A DNA stretch of 64,000 nucleotides from Bog-257 sp963846715 (GCA_963846715.1 CAWJXA010000008.1:1-64000); one strand, 5' to 3'; positions 1-9,737 are shown, counted from the stretch's first letter. The notes: a model not told the origin generated them from the letters alone. Numbers and translations: made by a program.

Positions 1-457
1 CGAAAACAAAGTCGCGCTTCAGGCCCTTGCCATTCAGGAGGTCGGCGCGAAACAGGTCACGCGGTTTCGGCACGATGGTCTCGGACGCGACTACTGCAAT
101 TTGGAGCGGCGAGAGCAGGCTAACCAAGCCTGTACGCTCGTAACTGACATCGATGCAGACCGAACCCGTGCTGGCGACCGCGGCGAATGCTTCCGTCACG
201 CCAACCGCCGAGTGGACCATCTCGTCAGGGGTCGGATCGGAGACCACCCGAGGATCGGCCACGAAGTCGGCGAACAGCGCCGCGGGAAGTTCCTGCGGCG
301 GAGCAAAGAGGATGCGCTTCGCGTCACCGGCCGCTTGCAGGATGGCATCTCGCAGAGCGGCCGGAGAGCGGTCGATAACTTCCACGGTCGCCACAGCTTT
401 GACGGCTGCCTCGGCGAACTGCACGACGGAAGAATCCAAGACCATGACCTGCTGCAT
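1..457 (-). CDS. LUD-domain protein (LutC/YkgG-like), C-terminal part outside the window
   Basis: The reverse strand reads open from an ATG at 457 to the left edge, giving about 152 residues. The segment VGVTEAFAAVASTGSV (about residues 84-99) matches the conserved LUD core, in which a G-hydroxy-AF-xx-AxTGS pattern precedes a substrate-binding strand. LUD proteins such as LutC are part of L-lactate utilisation complexes with an FeS protein (LutB) and a glycolate-oxidase-like subunit (LutA). Those partners, if present, would lie left of the window. A second in-frame ATG at 445 is an alternative start, and no strong Shine-Dalgarno precedes either. The family call is good; the lactate role is inference because the neighbours cannot be seen. 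Confidence 0.7.
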   Translation of the reverse strand, partial: MQQVMVLDSSVVQFAEAAVKAVATVEVIDRSPAALRDAILQAAGDAKRILFAPPQELPAALFADFVADPRVVSDPTPDEMVHSAVGVTEAFAAVASTGSVCIDVSYERTGLVSLLSPLQIAVVASETIVPKPRDLFRADLLNGKGLKRDFVF

Positions 458-606
458 AGGAAATTCGAAGCTTATAACGAATGGCGAACGAACGCACGGA
501 ATTCTTGCCACCAGCGCTGGGGTAAAATGGTGCGTCCCTACTTGCATCTCAGCACGAACAAAAAGCACCAGCAGTAGAAGCGGACACTCAGCTGCAGCAG
601 CCACAA

Positions 607-626
607 GGCCGCTCCCAAGAGCGGCC
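607..626. repeat. Perfect 8-bp-stem palindrome
   Basis: GGCCGCTC and GAGCGGCC flank the loop CCAA in the gap between the LUD gene and the glutamate dehydrogenase gene. No T-run follows on either strand, so it resembles the short palindromic intergenic repeats seen elsewhere in the window more than an intrinsic terminator. Confidence 0.5.
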
Positions 627-687
627 TACATGCGGTTCGGTGTGCGACCGATGACAACATGCGATGTTTGAAATAAACCAAACTACG

Positions 688-1962
688 CTACGGCCAGATG
701 CCGCGCTCGATGATTGCCTTGGCCACGCGGCCGATGGCCACAATGTACGCCGCAGCGCGATAGTCGCAGCCGTACTTTTTAGCGGTGTCGTGCACCTCCT
801 GGAACGTCCTGACCATCACCTGCTCCAGCCTGCGGTTTACTTCGGCCTCATCCCAGAAGAGCTGTTGCAGGTCCTGCACCCACTCGAAATACGAGACGGT
901 CACACCGCCCGCATTCGCGAGAATGTCGGGCAGCACTATCACCTGCTTGCGGCTGAGCATGAGGTCGGCTTCCGGGGTGGTCGGGCCGTTGGCGGCCTCG
1001 GCAACAATTTTGGCACGGACATAGCCCGCATTCTCCGTGGTGATCTGGTTCTCCAAGGCAGCAGGGATCAGGATGTCGCACTGTGCTTTGAGTACGTCAC
1101 CACTGGGGATCGGGCTACAACCAGGGAACGCCTCCACACTGCCGGTCTTCTTTTTGAAACGCGACAAGGCGGAGATGTCGATGCCGTCCTTGTTGAGGAT
1201 GCCGGCTTTGGAGTCGCTGACGCCGATTACTTTGACGCCTTCCTCCCACAGCAGTCGCGCCAAAACGCTACCGACGTTGCCAAAACCCTGAATGGCGACG
1301 GTCGCGGTCTTCAGATCGAGGCCCGTCACTTTGGCGGCTTCGCGCAGGATGAACAGACATCCTCGCGCGCTGGCTTCGTAGCGGCCGAAGGAACCGCCCA
1401 GGAAAGTCGGCTTGCCAGTGACTACAGCCGGAGTGGCGTGACGCGTGGTCATGCTGTAGGTGTCCATGATCCACGACATGGTCTGCGCGTCGGTGTTCAC
1501 GTCGGGCGCGGGGATGTCCTGGTCAGGGCCGATCAGCGCCGCGATCTCATAGGTATAGCGGCGGGTGAGGCGCTCCAGTTCATTGCGCGAGAGGTGCTTG
1601 GGATCGCAGCCGATGCCGCCCTTGGCGCCGCCAAAGGGTACGTCCACCAGAGCGCACTTCCACGTCATACAGGCCGCCAGGGCCGATACTTCGTCGAAGG
1701 TGACGGTGGGATGATAGCGGATGCCGCCCTTGCATGGTCCACGAATGTTGCTGTGCTGCACCCGATAGGCATCGAAGACACGGATAGTGCCGTCGTCCAT
1801 TTTGATGGGAAGCGTCAGCGAGATGGAGCGGCGGGGACGGCGTAGCACTTCACGCAATCCTGCGTCGAGTTTGAGGTAGTCCGCTGCAATTTCGAACTGC
1901 TGGGCGGCAATATTCAGCGGATTGAGATCTTCCAGAGTTTTTCGAACTGAAGTGGTAGGCAT
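688..1962 (-). CDS. gdhA: Glu/Leu/Phe/Val dehydrogenase, glutamate dehydrogenase type
   Basis: The 424-residue protein has the usual length of a hexameric glutamate dehydrogenase, which interconverts glutamate and 2-oxoglutarate plus ammonia in the cytoplasm. Visible motifs are GPCKGGIRYHP (about 75-85), the catalytic-lysine segment PFGGAKGG (109-116, Lys114) and the Rossmann loop GFGNVG (226-231). The ATG at 1962 was chosen because GGAAAGG lies about 9 bases upstream and the conserved sequence begins right after it. The open frame extends to 2037, but those residues look non-coding. A small zinc-knuckle gene lies 116 bp upstream in the same direction. Cofactor preference cannot be read safely. 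A 393-residue open frame on the opposite strand is a shadow. Confidence 0.95.
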   Translation of the reverse strand: MPTTSVRKTLEDLNPLNIAAQQFEIAADYLKLDAGLREVLRRPRRSISLTLPIKMDDGTIRVFDAYRVQHSNIRGPCKGGIRYHPTVTFDEVSALAACMTWKCALVDVPFGGAKGGIGCDPKHLSRNELERLTRRYTYEIAALIGPDQDIPAPDVNTDAQTMSWIMDTYSMTTRHATPAVVTGKPTFLGGSFGRYEASARGCLFILREAAKVTGLDLKTATVAIQGFGNVGSVLARLLWEEGVKVIGVSDSKAGILNKDGIDISALSRFKKKTGSVEAFPGCSPIPSGDVLKAQCDILIPAALENQITTENAGYVRAKIVAEAANGPTTPEADLMLSRKQVIVLPDILANAGGVTVSYFEWVQDLQQLFWDEAEVNRRLEQVMVRTFQEVHDTAKKYGCDYRAAAYIVAIGRVAKAIIERGIWP

Positions 1963-2078
1963 GATTGCTGGCCTTTCCGGTGGCAAGCCATCGTGAGCGG
2001 GCCCAGGCGAACCTGGCAGCGGTACGGTTAAGACCAAGGGCCGTTTCCGGCGCGCGCAGTGCGAGCACCGGACGGTAG

Positions 2079-2285
2079 CTAGTCAGATTCGTTGCTGTAA
2101 ACAGGCTCTTCAATCTCAAACGGACTGTCGAGACCGCCGGCGGTGCCGAACGCCGCTTCATCAGCGATGTTCTGCAACGCCAGCTCGAACTCACGGCTGC
2201 GCCAACGCACCACCAGGAGCTCTTTGCGTTCGCGACCATGGCCGTGGCATAGCGGGCACAGAATTTCTTCTTTTTCCGATTGCAT
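2079..2285 (-). CDS. Small zinc-knuckle protein (68 aa)
   Basis: The protein starts MQSEKEEILCPLCHGHG; the CPLCHGHG segment is one CxxCxGxG knuckle like those of DnaJ-type zinc domains, and only that single pair is present. The rest is acidic with no membrane segment. The ATG at 2285 has the strong ribosome-binding sequence GGGAGGT about 10 bases upstream, which favours it over the longer frame starting at 2342. It is codirectional with the glutamate dehydrogenase 116 bp downstream, so co-transcription is possible. No function is recognised; one knuckle could bind zinc only as a dimer or with a partner. Confidence 0.6.
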   Translation of the reverse strand: MQSEKEEILCPLCHGHGRERKELLVVRWRSREFELALQNIADEAAFGTAGGLDSPFEIEEPVYSNESD

Positions 2286-2522
2286 GATGATTTCTACCTC
2301 CCGGCATGTAGCCGAGGATGAAAGCTCGGAAGGACAAACCAACGGTCATCCGGGACAACGGGAAGAATTGGTTGTCCAGCCGAAGATGAATACCATGAAT
2401 AAAGAGGTTGCCGACACGATTGCTATCTGAGCAGCCGCTTGTATTGCAACGCGAATCGGCTCGCGACGCAGTGAGCCAGGTCACGGGCGCGTGTGAGAGG
2501 AGGGTCGCATCCCTTCCAACCT

Positions 2523-4172
2523 TCACTGCACGCGGACTTCGATTTGCAACTTGCCCTCGCCAGTAACCGCCACGGGAGTTCCACCTTTTAAGTAGGGCTG
2601 CAACACCGCAGGATTGCCCCACTCCAGGTCCCAGCCATTGGCTAGTGCCAGCACGGTGTATTGACCGGGCAGAACATTCGGCAGGGTGAAGGTGCCATCG
2701 CTATCGCTCTGGTCGCGGCGGAACAATGGCGAGTTGTTGGCGGCATCCTGTGGAACCAGTACGATCATCGCTCCGGAAAACGGCTTGTCCGCGCGCAGCG
2801 CAACTCCATCCACTTGCGCGAGTCCGCGTCCTACGATCGCAGTAATGTGGACGTTACTTCCGCCGGAGATCTCCAGAGTGCGACCGACTAACTTGGCTCC
2901 TGTCGCCGACATCTTTCTCAGGAAATATCCACTGCCACTCTGCAGTCCCACGGTGTAGCGTCCGGGCTTCACGCCTTCGAACTCGAACTGTCCTTTGTCG
3001 GTGATCTCGCCCTCGAAGCCTTCGCCGGTCTCGTCATTGGAGAGCCGCATGGCCACTCCTCGTGGAACCCGTGGCGCGCCTTCAAATACTGCGGAGCCGT
3101 CCACAGCGGCAAAGCCGGAGGTATCGTTGGCATTCACCTCGATGTCGCCTACTAGATCGATCTCGCGATACCCGCTTTTAGCGCCCTTATCGTTGCCAAT
3201 CTTGGAGGCGGGCAGCTCGATCACATATCGTCCCGGCGCCAGACTCATCTCCACTACGCCAGGCTCGAAAGATGATGTGGAAGCGTTGAATACAGAGTCC
3301 AGGTAGCCATCAAAGATGCGCTGGGAGACCCGCGGAAAGCCCATCCCCGGACCACCGGCGTTGCTGGTGCGGATCTTCAGATGCAGCGCTGGTACGGCGC
3401 GCATGACTACGTCTGCTGTAACCCGCTCCCCGGGATGCAACACAATAGGACTGGCGCCCGCCGAATCGGGCGAGTCCGGATAGAACGTGAGAGGGTAGGT
3501 CACGTCAAGCCCGGCGGCTTCTTGCGCCGCCCGGGCATCGGCGTCGGGATTATTCGACTTGCGCCGGAAGCCACCATTGTTGTTTTGCGCGTACCACGGG
3601 CGCGCGGAGACGGCGAGGTAATACGTTCCTGGGGCCAGGTGACCGATACGGAACTGGCCCTGATCGTCGGTCTGGCCCTGCGTGATGGGTATGGTTTTCT
3701 GCCGTCCGTCCTCCAGCGATTGCTGGAACAAACGCACCATCGCGTTCTGGATCGGATCATTGTTCTCGTCACTCACCTGACCTTCCACCCAGGCATCTGG
3801 TTGCAGCCGGAACGTAAGGTGTTCGGAATCGAAGTCTGGACCTACGGCAATAGCGGTGGCGTAATTGTCGTGGCGCTCGAAATATTGCAACATGTACCCG
3901 TGGGCAGCCGCCATTAGCGAGTACTTCCCGCGGCCCAAGCCCGCGAAAGCGAAGTGGCCGTCGGCGCCGGTAGTTACCGAGCGCGATATCTCGCGATCCG
4001 TGCCTGCCGCGGTTGGAGCTATCGCAACCGAAGCCCCCACCACCGGTTGACCGGTCACCCAGTTCACCACCACTCCCGCAATACGATAGCCTTTCTGCAA
4101 CGAGGGCACCTGGTTCGATTGCGCAGACAATCCGCAGGTGAAGAGCAAAACGAAGGCGAGCCGCGCAAACAT
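2523..4172 (-). CDS. Secreted carboxypeptidase-regulatory-like domain protein
   Basis: The 549-residue protein begins with a signal peptide (MFARLAFVLLFTCGLSAQ). Several beta-sandwich repeats of the carboxypeptidase regulatory/Cna-B type follow: GYRIAGVVVNWVTGQPVVGASV near residue 30, WVEGQVSDENNDPIQNAMV near 128, a degenerate copy near 370 (FEGVKPGRYTVGL) and another near 430-520. The recurrent GxFxFxGLxPGxY pattern is typical. Such proteins are abundant in acidobacteria and are thought to be extracytoplasmic binding or structural proteins; no catalytic site is visible. It starts 5 bp after the stop of a paralogue upstream, so the two form one operon. Both share a C-terminal segment containing E(W/Y)GNPxVLxPY. 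Confidence 0.8.
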   Translation of the reverse strand: MFARLAFVLLFTCGLSAQSNQVPSLQKGYRIAGVVVNWVTGQPVVGASVAIAPTAAGTDREISRSVTTGADGHFAFAGLGRGKYSLMAAAHGYMLQYFERHDNYATAIAVGPDFDSEHLTFRLQPDAWVEGQVSDENNDPIQNAMVRLFQQSLEDGRQKTIPITQGQTDDQGQFRIGHLAPGTYYLAVSARPWYAQNNNGGFRRKSNNPDADARAAQEAAGLDVTYPLTFYPDSPDSAGASPIVLHPGERVTADVVMRAVPALHLKIRTSNAGGPGMGFPRVSQRIFDGYLDSVFNASTSSFEPGVVEMSLAPGRYVIELPASKIGNDKGAKSGYREIDLVGDIEVNANDTSGFAAVDGSAVFEGAPRVPRGVAMRLSNDETGEGFEGEITDKGQFEFEGVKPGRYTVGLQSGSGYFLRKMSATGAKLVGRTLEISGGSNVHITAIVGRGLAQVDGVALRADKPFSGAMIVLVPQDAANNSPLFRRDQSDSDGTFTLPNVLPGQYTVLALANGWDLEWGNPAVLQPYLKGGTPVAVTGEGKLQIEVRVQ

Positions 4173-4177
4173 TAGGG

Positions 4178-5896
4178 TCAGTTCCCATCTCCAACGGTAA
4201 TCAGGTCGAGAGAGACCTGCGCCTTCTGATTGGACGACAAGGTAACGTGAGCGGCTTGCGATGTATATGGCTCCAAGACATCGGGATTGCCATACTCAAC
4301 GCGGTTGGTAGAATCGAAGGCATAGATCAGGTAGTCTCCGGGAGCAAGCCCGTCAAACGTGAAGCTACCCTGCGAGGAGACATAAGCGGTCTTAGGAGGG
4401 ACCTTGGAAACAGGTTGTGGGACAGCTACCACGGTCGCTTGCACCGGCGTACCGTCGGGCGATTTCACCGTTCCGGTTAGAGTGGCGCCGTCATCGCGCA
4501 AAACGACTTCCATGGGAGAGGTTTGTCCCCCCGATGCAACCAGCATATCGTCGTACAGCAAGTTGGTCTGGCCGTACTGGGCCGACTGCACATACCACCC
4601 ACCTTGCGGCATCAGGTCAACTGAATACCTGCCAGGATCGACGTTCTGTAAGACGACGGAATAGGCCCCCTGATTACGGTCTACCGTCGAATAAGTTTCG
4701 CCAGTCGCCGGGTCAGAGGAGACCAGGCGCACCGAAACAGACGGCCCGCCCATGCCGCCTCGAGGCGAACTGCCCTGTCCGGAAGATGCTCGCGACTCGG
4801 TCCGCACCACCACGGGAATGGAAAGCGCCGGTCCCAGAAGCAGGTGCACATTGTCGACGCTGCCGGCGACGTTAACCCGGGCTTCAGCCCGGAGTGGCCG
4901 ATCCGGTTCTGCCTGGGAAAACGCCTTCACCACATAACTCCCTGGGGGGACACTCTCAATCTCAAAGCGGCCGGTTTCGGAATTGAATTTAGACGGAAGA
5001 GACAAGTCATCTCCCGACTGACTCAAGAACGTCACCCCGACACCTTGATGCGGAGAATAACCTGTGACGCTGCCGGACACGTGGTAGACCGGGCCAGCGG
5101 TCATGGAGAAATCCGCTTCTGCATGTTGCCCCGCGGTAAGTTGAAGGGGGGCGGCTGAGGCCAAGTCGGGCACACCCGGATAGTACATATTCGCATAGCC
5201 GACTTTTGGCCTCTGTTCTCCGGGCAGAAGTCGCGTCTCGTCGGCACTGGGCCCGGCGGCGAGGTAGTAGGTGCCGGGCATCAGATTGGCAAACCGGTAG
5301 CGGCCATCTTCATCGGTCTGCTGCTGACCCCGTGGCTCCCAATGTTTACGCCCCTCGCGCAAGGGCCTGGCGGTCAATCGGACCGGTACATGCTCAATGG
5401 GTTGTCCGGTAGCATCCGTGATGCGGCCCGAGATGGCGCTTTGCGGGATGAGCTTCAGGACCACCGAGTCTGTATTGGCAGCAAGAGTCACCAAGGTCTC
5501 CCCGCCTCGTCCTCTCAATTCCTGTTGGCTGAAGTACCCGGGCTTCTGCGCGTTGAGGTAGAAAGTCCCGGCGGACAATCCGTCTACCTGGAAGTGCCCC
5601 TCGCCGTCGGTAAAAACTGTGCGCTGCGTACTGCCGTTGATCCGGACCAGTGCGTGCCCGACGGACTCGCCGGTGATGGAGTTTATGACGGACCCGCTCA
5701 GGGTCAAGGTGGCGTCACTCTTGCCGGAACGCGATGGCGACATCTGGGCCGACGCAGTCAGACTCAAGACACCAAGAATAAAGAGTACGGCCGGTAGCTT
5801 ACCGCAGCGCAGGGGAGGCCGAAGGAGCTTCGGGTTCGCGAACCAGCAAGTAGGAGATCGCCGTTTAGAGGACACAGTAGATTGTCGATTGCTCAA
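4178..5896 (-). CDS. Carboxypeptidase-regulatory-like domain protein, paralogue of the downstream gene
   Basis: This 572-residue reading has a hydrophobic export segment (LPAVLFILGVLSLTASA, about residues 34-50). It is followed by regulatory-domain repeats starting near 65 (LTLSGSVINSITGESVGHA), 152 (ISGRITDATGQPIEHVPVR) and 470 (LTGTVKSPDGTPVQATVV). The start is uncertain: the frame opens with TTG at 5896, has a GTG at 5875, and has no ATG before the mature part. The true start may lie closer to the hydrophobic stretch. It is the first gene of a two-gene operon and ends 5 bp before its paralogue, which suggests tandem duplication. The role is probably extracytoplasmic; no enzyme motif is seen. 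Confidence 0.75.
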   Translation of the reverse strand: MSNRQSTVSSKRRSPTCWFANPKLLRPPLRCGKLPAVLFILGVLSLTASAQMSPSRSGKSDATLTLSGSVINSITGESVGHALVRINGSTQRTVFTDGEGHFQVDGLSAGTFYLNAQKPGYFSQQELRGRGGETLVTLAANTDSVVLKLIPQSAISGRITDATGQPIEHVPVRLTARPLREGRKHWEPRGQQQTDEDGRYRFANLMPGTYYLAAGPSADETRLLPGEQRPKVGYANMYYPGVPDLASAAPLQLTAGQHAEADFSMTAGPVYHVSGSVTGYSPHQGVGVTFLSQSGDDLSLPSKFNSETGRFEIESVPPGSYVVKAFSQAEPDRPLRAEARVNVAGSVDNVHLLLGPALSIPVVVRTESRASSGQGSSPRGGMGGPSVSVRLVSSDPATGETYSTVDRNQGAYSVVLQNVDPGRYSVDLMPQGGWYVQSAQYGQTNLLYDDMLVASGGQTSPMEVVLRDDGATLTGTVKSPDGTPVQATVVAVPQPVSKVPPKTAYVSSQGSFTFDGLAPGDYLIYAFDSTNRVEYGNPDVLEPYTSQAAHVTLSSNQKAQVSLDLITVGDGN

Positions 5897-6027
5897 CCGA
5901 TATCGGCCGATGCCGACATCATAAACCCGCCCGACTTCATCTTGACTCGGATTCGTAGGAGGTATCGGCTCCGGTGACGACGCATGAACGGAGTCAGCAC
6001 TCTGCGGGGCGAGCCTAGGTTTGGTAA

Positions 6028-6954
6028 TCAGGCCACCATTTCAGCAGTTGCGACCAGCACCGGCCTCGATAATGCCGCTCCGTCTTTTCGGTTCCGGCCC
6101 TTGGAGGACTTGCCGCCGGGGCCAGGGAGCCGCAGATAGCGCTGCCGCAGTTGCTCGGTAATAAGCAGCGCCTTGTCGAATTTCTTGTGCGCCGCCTCCT
6201 CAATCTTCCGGGTCACCCCGCATTTCTTGCCGTGCTGCAACACCTCGTGTGCGATGCCGCTCAGTTCGACCCAATCGTGCCAGTCACCAATCGCATCCTG
6301 GACCAGCTTCAACTCTTCGATCAGCCGGTGCTGTTCTCCCGTCTCCTCCTCTGCCATTTCCAGCACATAACGGAGGCGTTTTACCTCGATACGGTAGGAG
6401 TGCAGATTCTTTGGACCGAGATGGGTAACGGAAGTCAACTCACGGGACAATCCCAGAGCAACGCTCATGGCATGCACGGGAGCGTCACTACCCTCAGGCT
6501 CGCGCCTCAAATCCAGCTTGGTTTTGGCGAAGCGCTTGACCAGCGATTCTACCTTGCGTTGCGAACGCTTCAAACGGCGGCGCAGGTCGTCGGCATCGCG
6601 CTGCACCAGCGAGTGGAGTTTGCCGGCATGACGATAGCGCTCCACTCCGAGGTGTTGGGCGAGCCGAATAACGCAACCTGGATCATCCTCGATTCCAAGT
6701 CCTACAACGTGGGATGTGAACACGTCGCGATCGCGAACTTCCCCGGCGCGGGTGCGAATGGCCTTTAGATGGCCGAGAATCTTTCGCTCATTTCCCGCCG
6801 AGTCCAGTTCCAAGGCTTCAAGGATGAACTCTACCCTGCGCGCGCGAGTGCGCAGAGCATGAACTTCGTCGACGGTCGGCTTGCGGGAGAAATCCTTAAG
6901 ACTCTTGCGCAATTGTTGCAGCCGGCGGCTTAGTTCACGAGCGTTCAGCGCCAT
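6028..6954 (-). CDS. CHAD-domain protein
   Basis: The 308-residue protein is helical, rich in lysine, arginine and histidine, and carries the two halves of a CHAD domain: VHALRTRARRVEFILEAL near residue 27 and HSYRIEVKRLRYVLEM near 185. CHAD domains bind polyphosphate through their basic helical surface. It lies 55 bp downstream of the polyphosphate kinase in the same direction, so the pair is almost certainly an operon, with this product binding, localising or protecting the polymer made by the kinase. It ends with a basic tail (KSSKGRNRK). No CYTH domain is fused to it. Confidence 0.9.
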   Translation of the reverse strand: MALNARELSRRLQQLRKSLKDFSRKPTVDEVHALRTRARRVEFILEALELDSAGNERKILGHLKAIRTRAGEVRDRDVFTSHVVGLGIEDDPGCVIRLAQHLGVERYRHAGKLHSLVQRDADDLRRRLKRSQRKVESLVKRFAKTKLDLRREPEGSDAPVHAMSVALGLSRELTSVTHLGPKNLHSYRIEVKRLRYVLEMAEEETGEQHRLIEELKLVQDAIGDWHDWVELSGIAHEVLQHGKKCGVTRKIEEAAHKKFDKALLITEQLRQRYLRLPGPGGKSSKGRNRKDGAALSRPVLVATAEMVA

Positions 6955-7009
6955 CCGAATGTCCCGTTGCCAAGTTCGAGCGGTTTCAAAAGCGAGTACC
7001 TGAGCCGAT

Positions 7010-9250
7010 TCAGTTGGATGCCTTCGCCATCACCGTCGGCTTGGTGCGTGATGCCGAAGCTAAAGTCTGCCGCTTGGTTGTACGCTCGATGAAGTCCTCC
7101 TGGCTATTGAGGGCATTCTTCCCCTGGAAGTCCGGGTCACGCGGGTATTTTCCATCGGCGTTCATGTGCCGTGCCTTGACCTTGTCCTTAAGGTAGGTGC
7201 CCAGAATCTCGTCACGAAGCACGCGAATCAGGTTCTTGTCCTGGACGGGAAAATCCACTTCCACTCGGCGATTTAAATTGCGAGGCATGAGGTCAGCGCT
7301 GCCCAGATAGACCTCTTCGCGGCCACCGTTGCGGAAATAGAAGATCCGGCTGTGTTCCAGAAAGCGTCCAACAATGCTGGTGACACGAATGTTGGCGCTG
7401 ACCCCGGGAATGCCTGGACGCAGGCAGCAGATGCCCCGCACCAGCAGCTCAACCTTCACGCCGGCCTGTGAAGCCTGGTAGAGCAACTGGATCATCTTGC
7501 GGTCCACTAAGGCGTTCATCTTCAGTATGAGGTGACCGCCGCGTCCGCTGCGCTGGTGCTCAATTTCGCGCTCGATCAATGCCTGAAAACGATCGCGCAG
7601 CGTCACCGGAGCTACCAGCAATTTGCGATAGGAAGATTTCGCCGAGTAGCCGGTGAGGAAATTGAACAAGTCGGTGCAGTCGGCGCCAATGGCCGGGTCG
7701 CAGGTCAGCATGCCGACGTCGGTATAAAGCTGCGCGGTAATGCTGTTGTAGTTGCCGGTGGAAAGATGGGCGTAGCGACGAATTACATCGCCTTCCTTGC
7801 GAACAATCAGGAGTGCTTTGCAATGGACCTTCAGTCCCATCAGTCCGTAGACCACATGCACACCGTATTCTTCCAGCTTGCGCGCCCAACCGATATTGCT
7901 TTCCTCGTCGAAGCGTGCCTTCAACTCCAGCAGGACCGCCACCTGCTTGCCGTTTTCCACGGCTTCCAGCAAAGCATCCACCACCGGGGCGTTTCGGCCA
8001 ACGCGGTAGAGAGTGATCTTGATGGCAAGTACGTTGGGGTCGCGCGCCGCCTTCTGTAGAAGGCCAACGATAGGCTGAAACGAATCGAAGGGATGGTGGA
8101 ACAGGATATCGCCGCGGCGGATGGTCGAGAAGATGTCTTCGTCCTCAGCCTCCTTGGCCAGGGGCGCGGGCAACGCCGGAGTGAAGGGAGCAAACTTCAG
8201 GTCGGGACGATCCAGCCGGCAAAGATTTCGCACTCGCACCAGCCCCAGCGGACCGCTCAGCTTATAAATGTCATCGCGTTCCAGTTCGAGGTTTTCGACG
8301 AGAATGTCGAGAACCGTAGCCGGCATTGCCTCATTGATTTCCACGCGCACTACGTCGGCGAATCGGCGCTGCCATACGCCTTCTTCCACAGACTCCAGAA
8401 GGTCACCGGCTTCCAGGTTCTGGATCTCGCTGTCAGCATCGCGGGTGACGTGAAAAGGATGGGCGTCCAGGATTTCCATGCCCGGGAAAAGCGCTGCCAG
8501 GTTCGCAGTCACCAGCTGCTCCAGCCAAACAAACACCTGTTCCTTGTGAGCGGTCTTGGCCCGGCTCTTCGCTTTCGGGGCAACGCTCAGCGGTACGAGC
8601 TGCGGCAAGGTATCGGGAATCTTGACGCGCGCGAAATGCTGCTCCCCTTCACCGGCCCGCAAAAGGACTGCCAGATTCAAACTGAGATTGGAGATGTGTG
8701 GGAACGGGCGGCCAGGATCGAAAGCCAAAGGAGTCAGCGTAGGAAAGACGGCTTCCTGAAAATACGAGTCGGCTATGGCGCGTTGTTCGTCGGTGAGATT
8801 GGCGTAGCTGAGAATACGAATTCCAGCATCTTCCAGGGCTGGCACCAGCTCCTTGCTCCAGCACTCCTGGGCGCCGCGATACAGGCGGATCACCGAGGCC
8901 CGGATGGCACGCAGCTGCTCGGCGGGGCTCATTCCGTCGGGACCGGTGTCCATCACGCCCTTTTCGATCTGCCGCTTGAGGCCGGCAACCCGCACCATGA
9001 AAAATTCGTCGACATTGGATCCCACGAAGGACAGGAACATCAAGCGCTCCAGCAAGGGATTGCTGGCGTCCTGCGCCTCCTCGAGCACGCGCCGCTGAAA
9101 ATCGAGCAGGCTCAGCTCGCGATTGATGAACAGTTCGGGATCGTCAAGGTCTCGGGGCCCAAGCGCGGCGACGTGGACTACCGGACGAGGAGTTGCGCGG
9201 GCGGTGTTTCGCTTCGCCCTGGATGGTGCAGCTTTGGCAGGTGTGCTCAT
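7010..9250 (-). CDS. ppk1: Polyphosphate kinase 1
   Basis: The product makes polyphosphate from ATP and can run in reverse. From the ATG at 9250 it has 745 residues, slightly longer than the usual 690 or so because of a basic N-terminal extension. The family core begins at FINRELSLLDFQ. Visible landmarks are HHPFDSF, the segment KVHCKALLIVRKEG containing the autophosphorylated histidine, YAHLSTGNYN, and the second phospholipase-D-like histidine segment LEHSRIFYF. The longer frame to 9412 is rejected because its extra 54 residues have no family resemblance. It is first in a two-gene unit with the CHAD-domain gene. Confidence 0.96.
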   Translation of the reverse strand: MSTPAKAAPSRAKRNTARATPRPVVHVAALGPRDLDDPELFINRELSLLDFQRRVLEEAQDASNPLLERLMFLSFVGSNVDEFFMVRVAGLKRQIEKGVMDTGPDGMSPAEQLRAIRASVIRLYRGAQECWSKELVPALEDAGIRILSYANLTDEQRAIADSYFQEAVFPTLTPLAFDPGRPFPHISNLSLNLAVLLRAGEGEQHFARVKIPDTLPQLVPLSVAPKAKSRAKTAHKEQVFVWLEQLVTANLAALFPGMEILDAHPFHVTRDADSEIQNLEAGDLLESVEEGVWQRRFADVVRVEINEAMPATVLDILVENLELERDDIYKLSGPLGLVRVRNLCRLDRPDLKFAPFTPALPAPLAKEAEDEDIFSTIRRGDILFHHPFDSFQPIVGLLQKAARDPNVLAIKITLYRVGRNAPVVDALLEAVENGKQVAVLLELKARFDEESNIGWARKLEEYGVHVVYGLMGLKVHCKALLIVRKEGDVIRRYAHLSTGNYNSITAQLYTDVGMLTCDPAIGADCTDLFNFLTGYSAKSSYRKLLVAPVTLRDRFQALIEREIEHQRSGRGGHLILKMNALVDRKMIQLLYQASQAGVKVELLVRGICCLRPGIPGVSANIRVTSIVGRFLEHSRIFYFRNGGREEVYLGSADLMPRNLNRRVEVDFPVQDKNLIRVLRDEILGTYLKDKVKARHMNADGKYPRDPDFQGKNALNSQEDFIERTTKRQTLASASRTKPTVMAKASN

Positions 9251-9505
9251 AAGGGTCTGGACTATAGATAGAGCCTCAATTGTAACGGGGCTGCGCATTG
9301 TTGAACACTGGATTGGTATGCCGAAGGCCGGGACTGATTGGCGGTTCACTGAATATTCATAGGGGGGGAAGCGCGCGGGCTTACTTCTTCCCGATGTTCG
9401 CATGGTGCTCACGCGTCGTTGCGGGAGCCACAGTGATTCGGAAGCACGGCCGGAAGCTTGGGAGGCCTGGGACAGCTATGCTAACCTGTTTCTGCCAACC
9501 GATTC

Positions 9506-9592
9506 GCCGGGATGGCGGAACTGGCAGACGCAGCGGACTCAAAATCCGCCGGGCTTCGGCCCTTGGGGGTTCGATTCCCCCTCCCGGCACCA
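9506..9592 (+). tRNA. tRNA-Leu (anticodon CAA)
   Basis: The acceptor stem GCCGGGA pairs with TCCCGGC and the 3' CCA is encoded (9590-9592). The anticodon stem GCGGA/TCCGC encloses CTCAAAA, giving anticodon CAA for UUG codons. A long variable arm (GGGCTTCGGCCC) and the T-arm GGTTCGATTCC are consistent with a class II leucine tRNA of 87 nt. Confidence 0.97.
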
Positions 9593-9737
9593 AACTTTGT
9601 GGACTGCGTTTTATGTTGCTGCTACGTCGCCGGCTTGCGGCCAGTCCCCTTCGCAGCAAGGCCCATTTCGTACACGCGTGCGTCGCTTCGCGGGCCATCT
9701 CCGTTCCCGTTTCCCGGCGCCAGAACCCGGTTCGAGG

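Noticed and set aside
664..1845. A 393-codon open frame on the forward strand
   Set aside because: It is antisense to glutamate dehydrogenase, whose motifs are complete, and shows no recognisable protein features.
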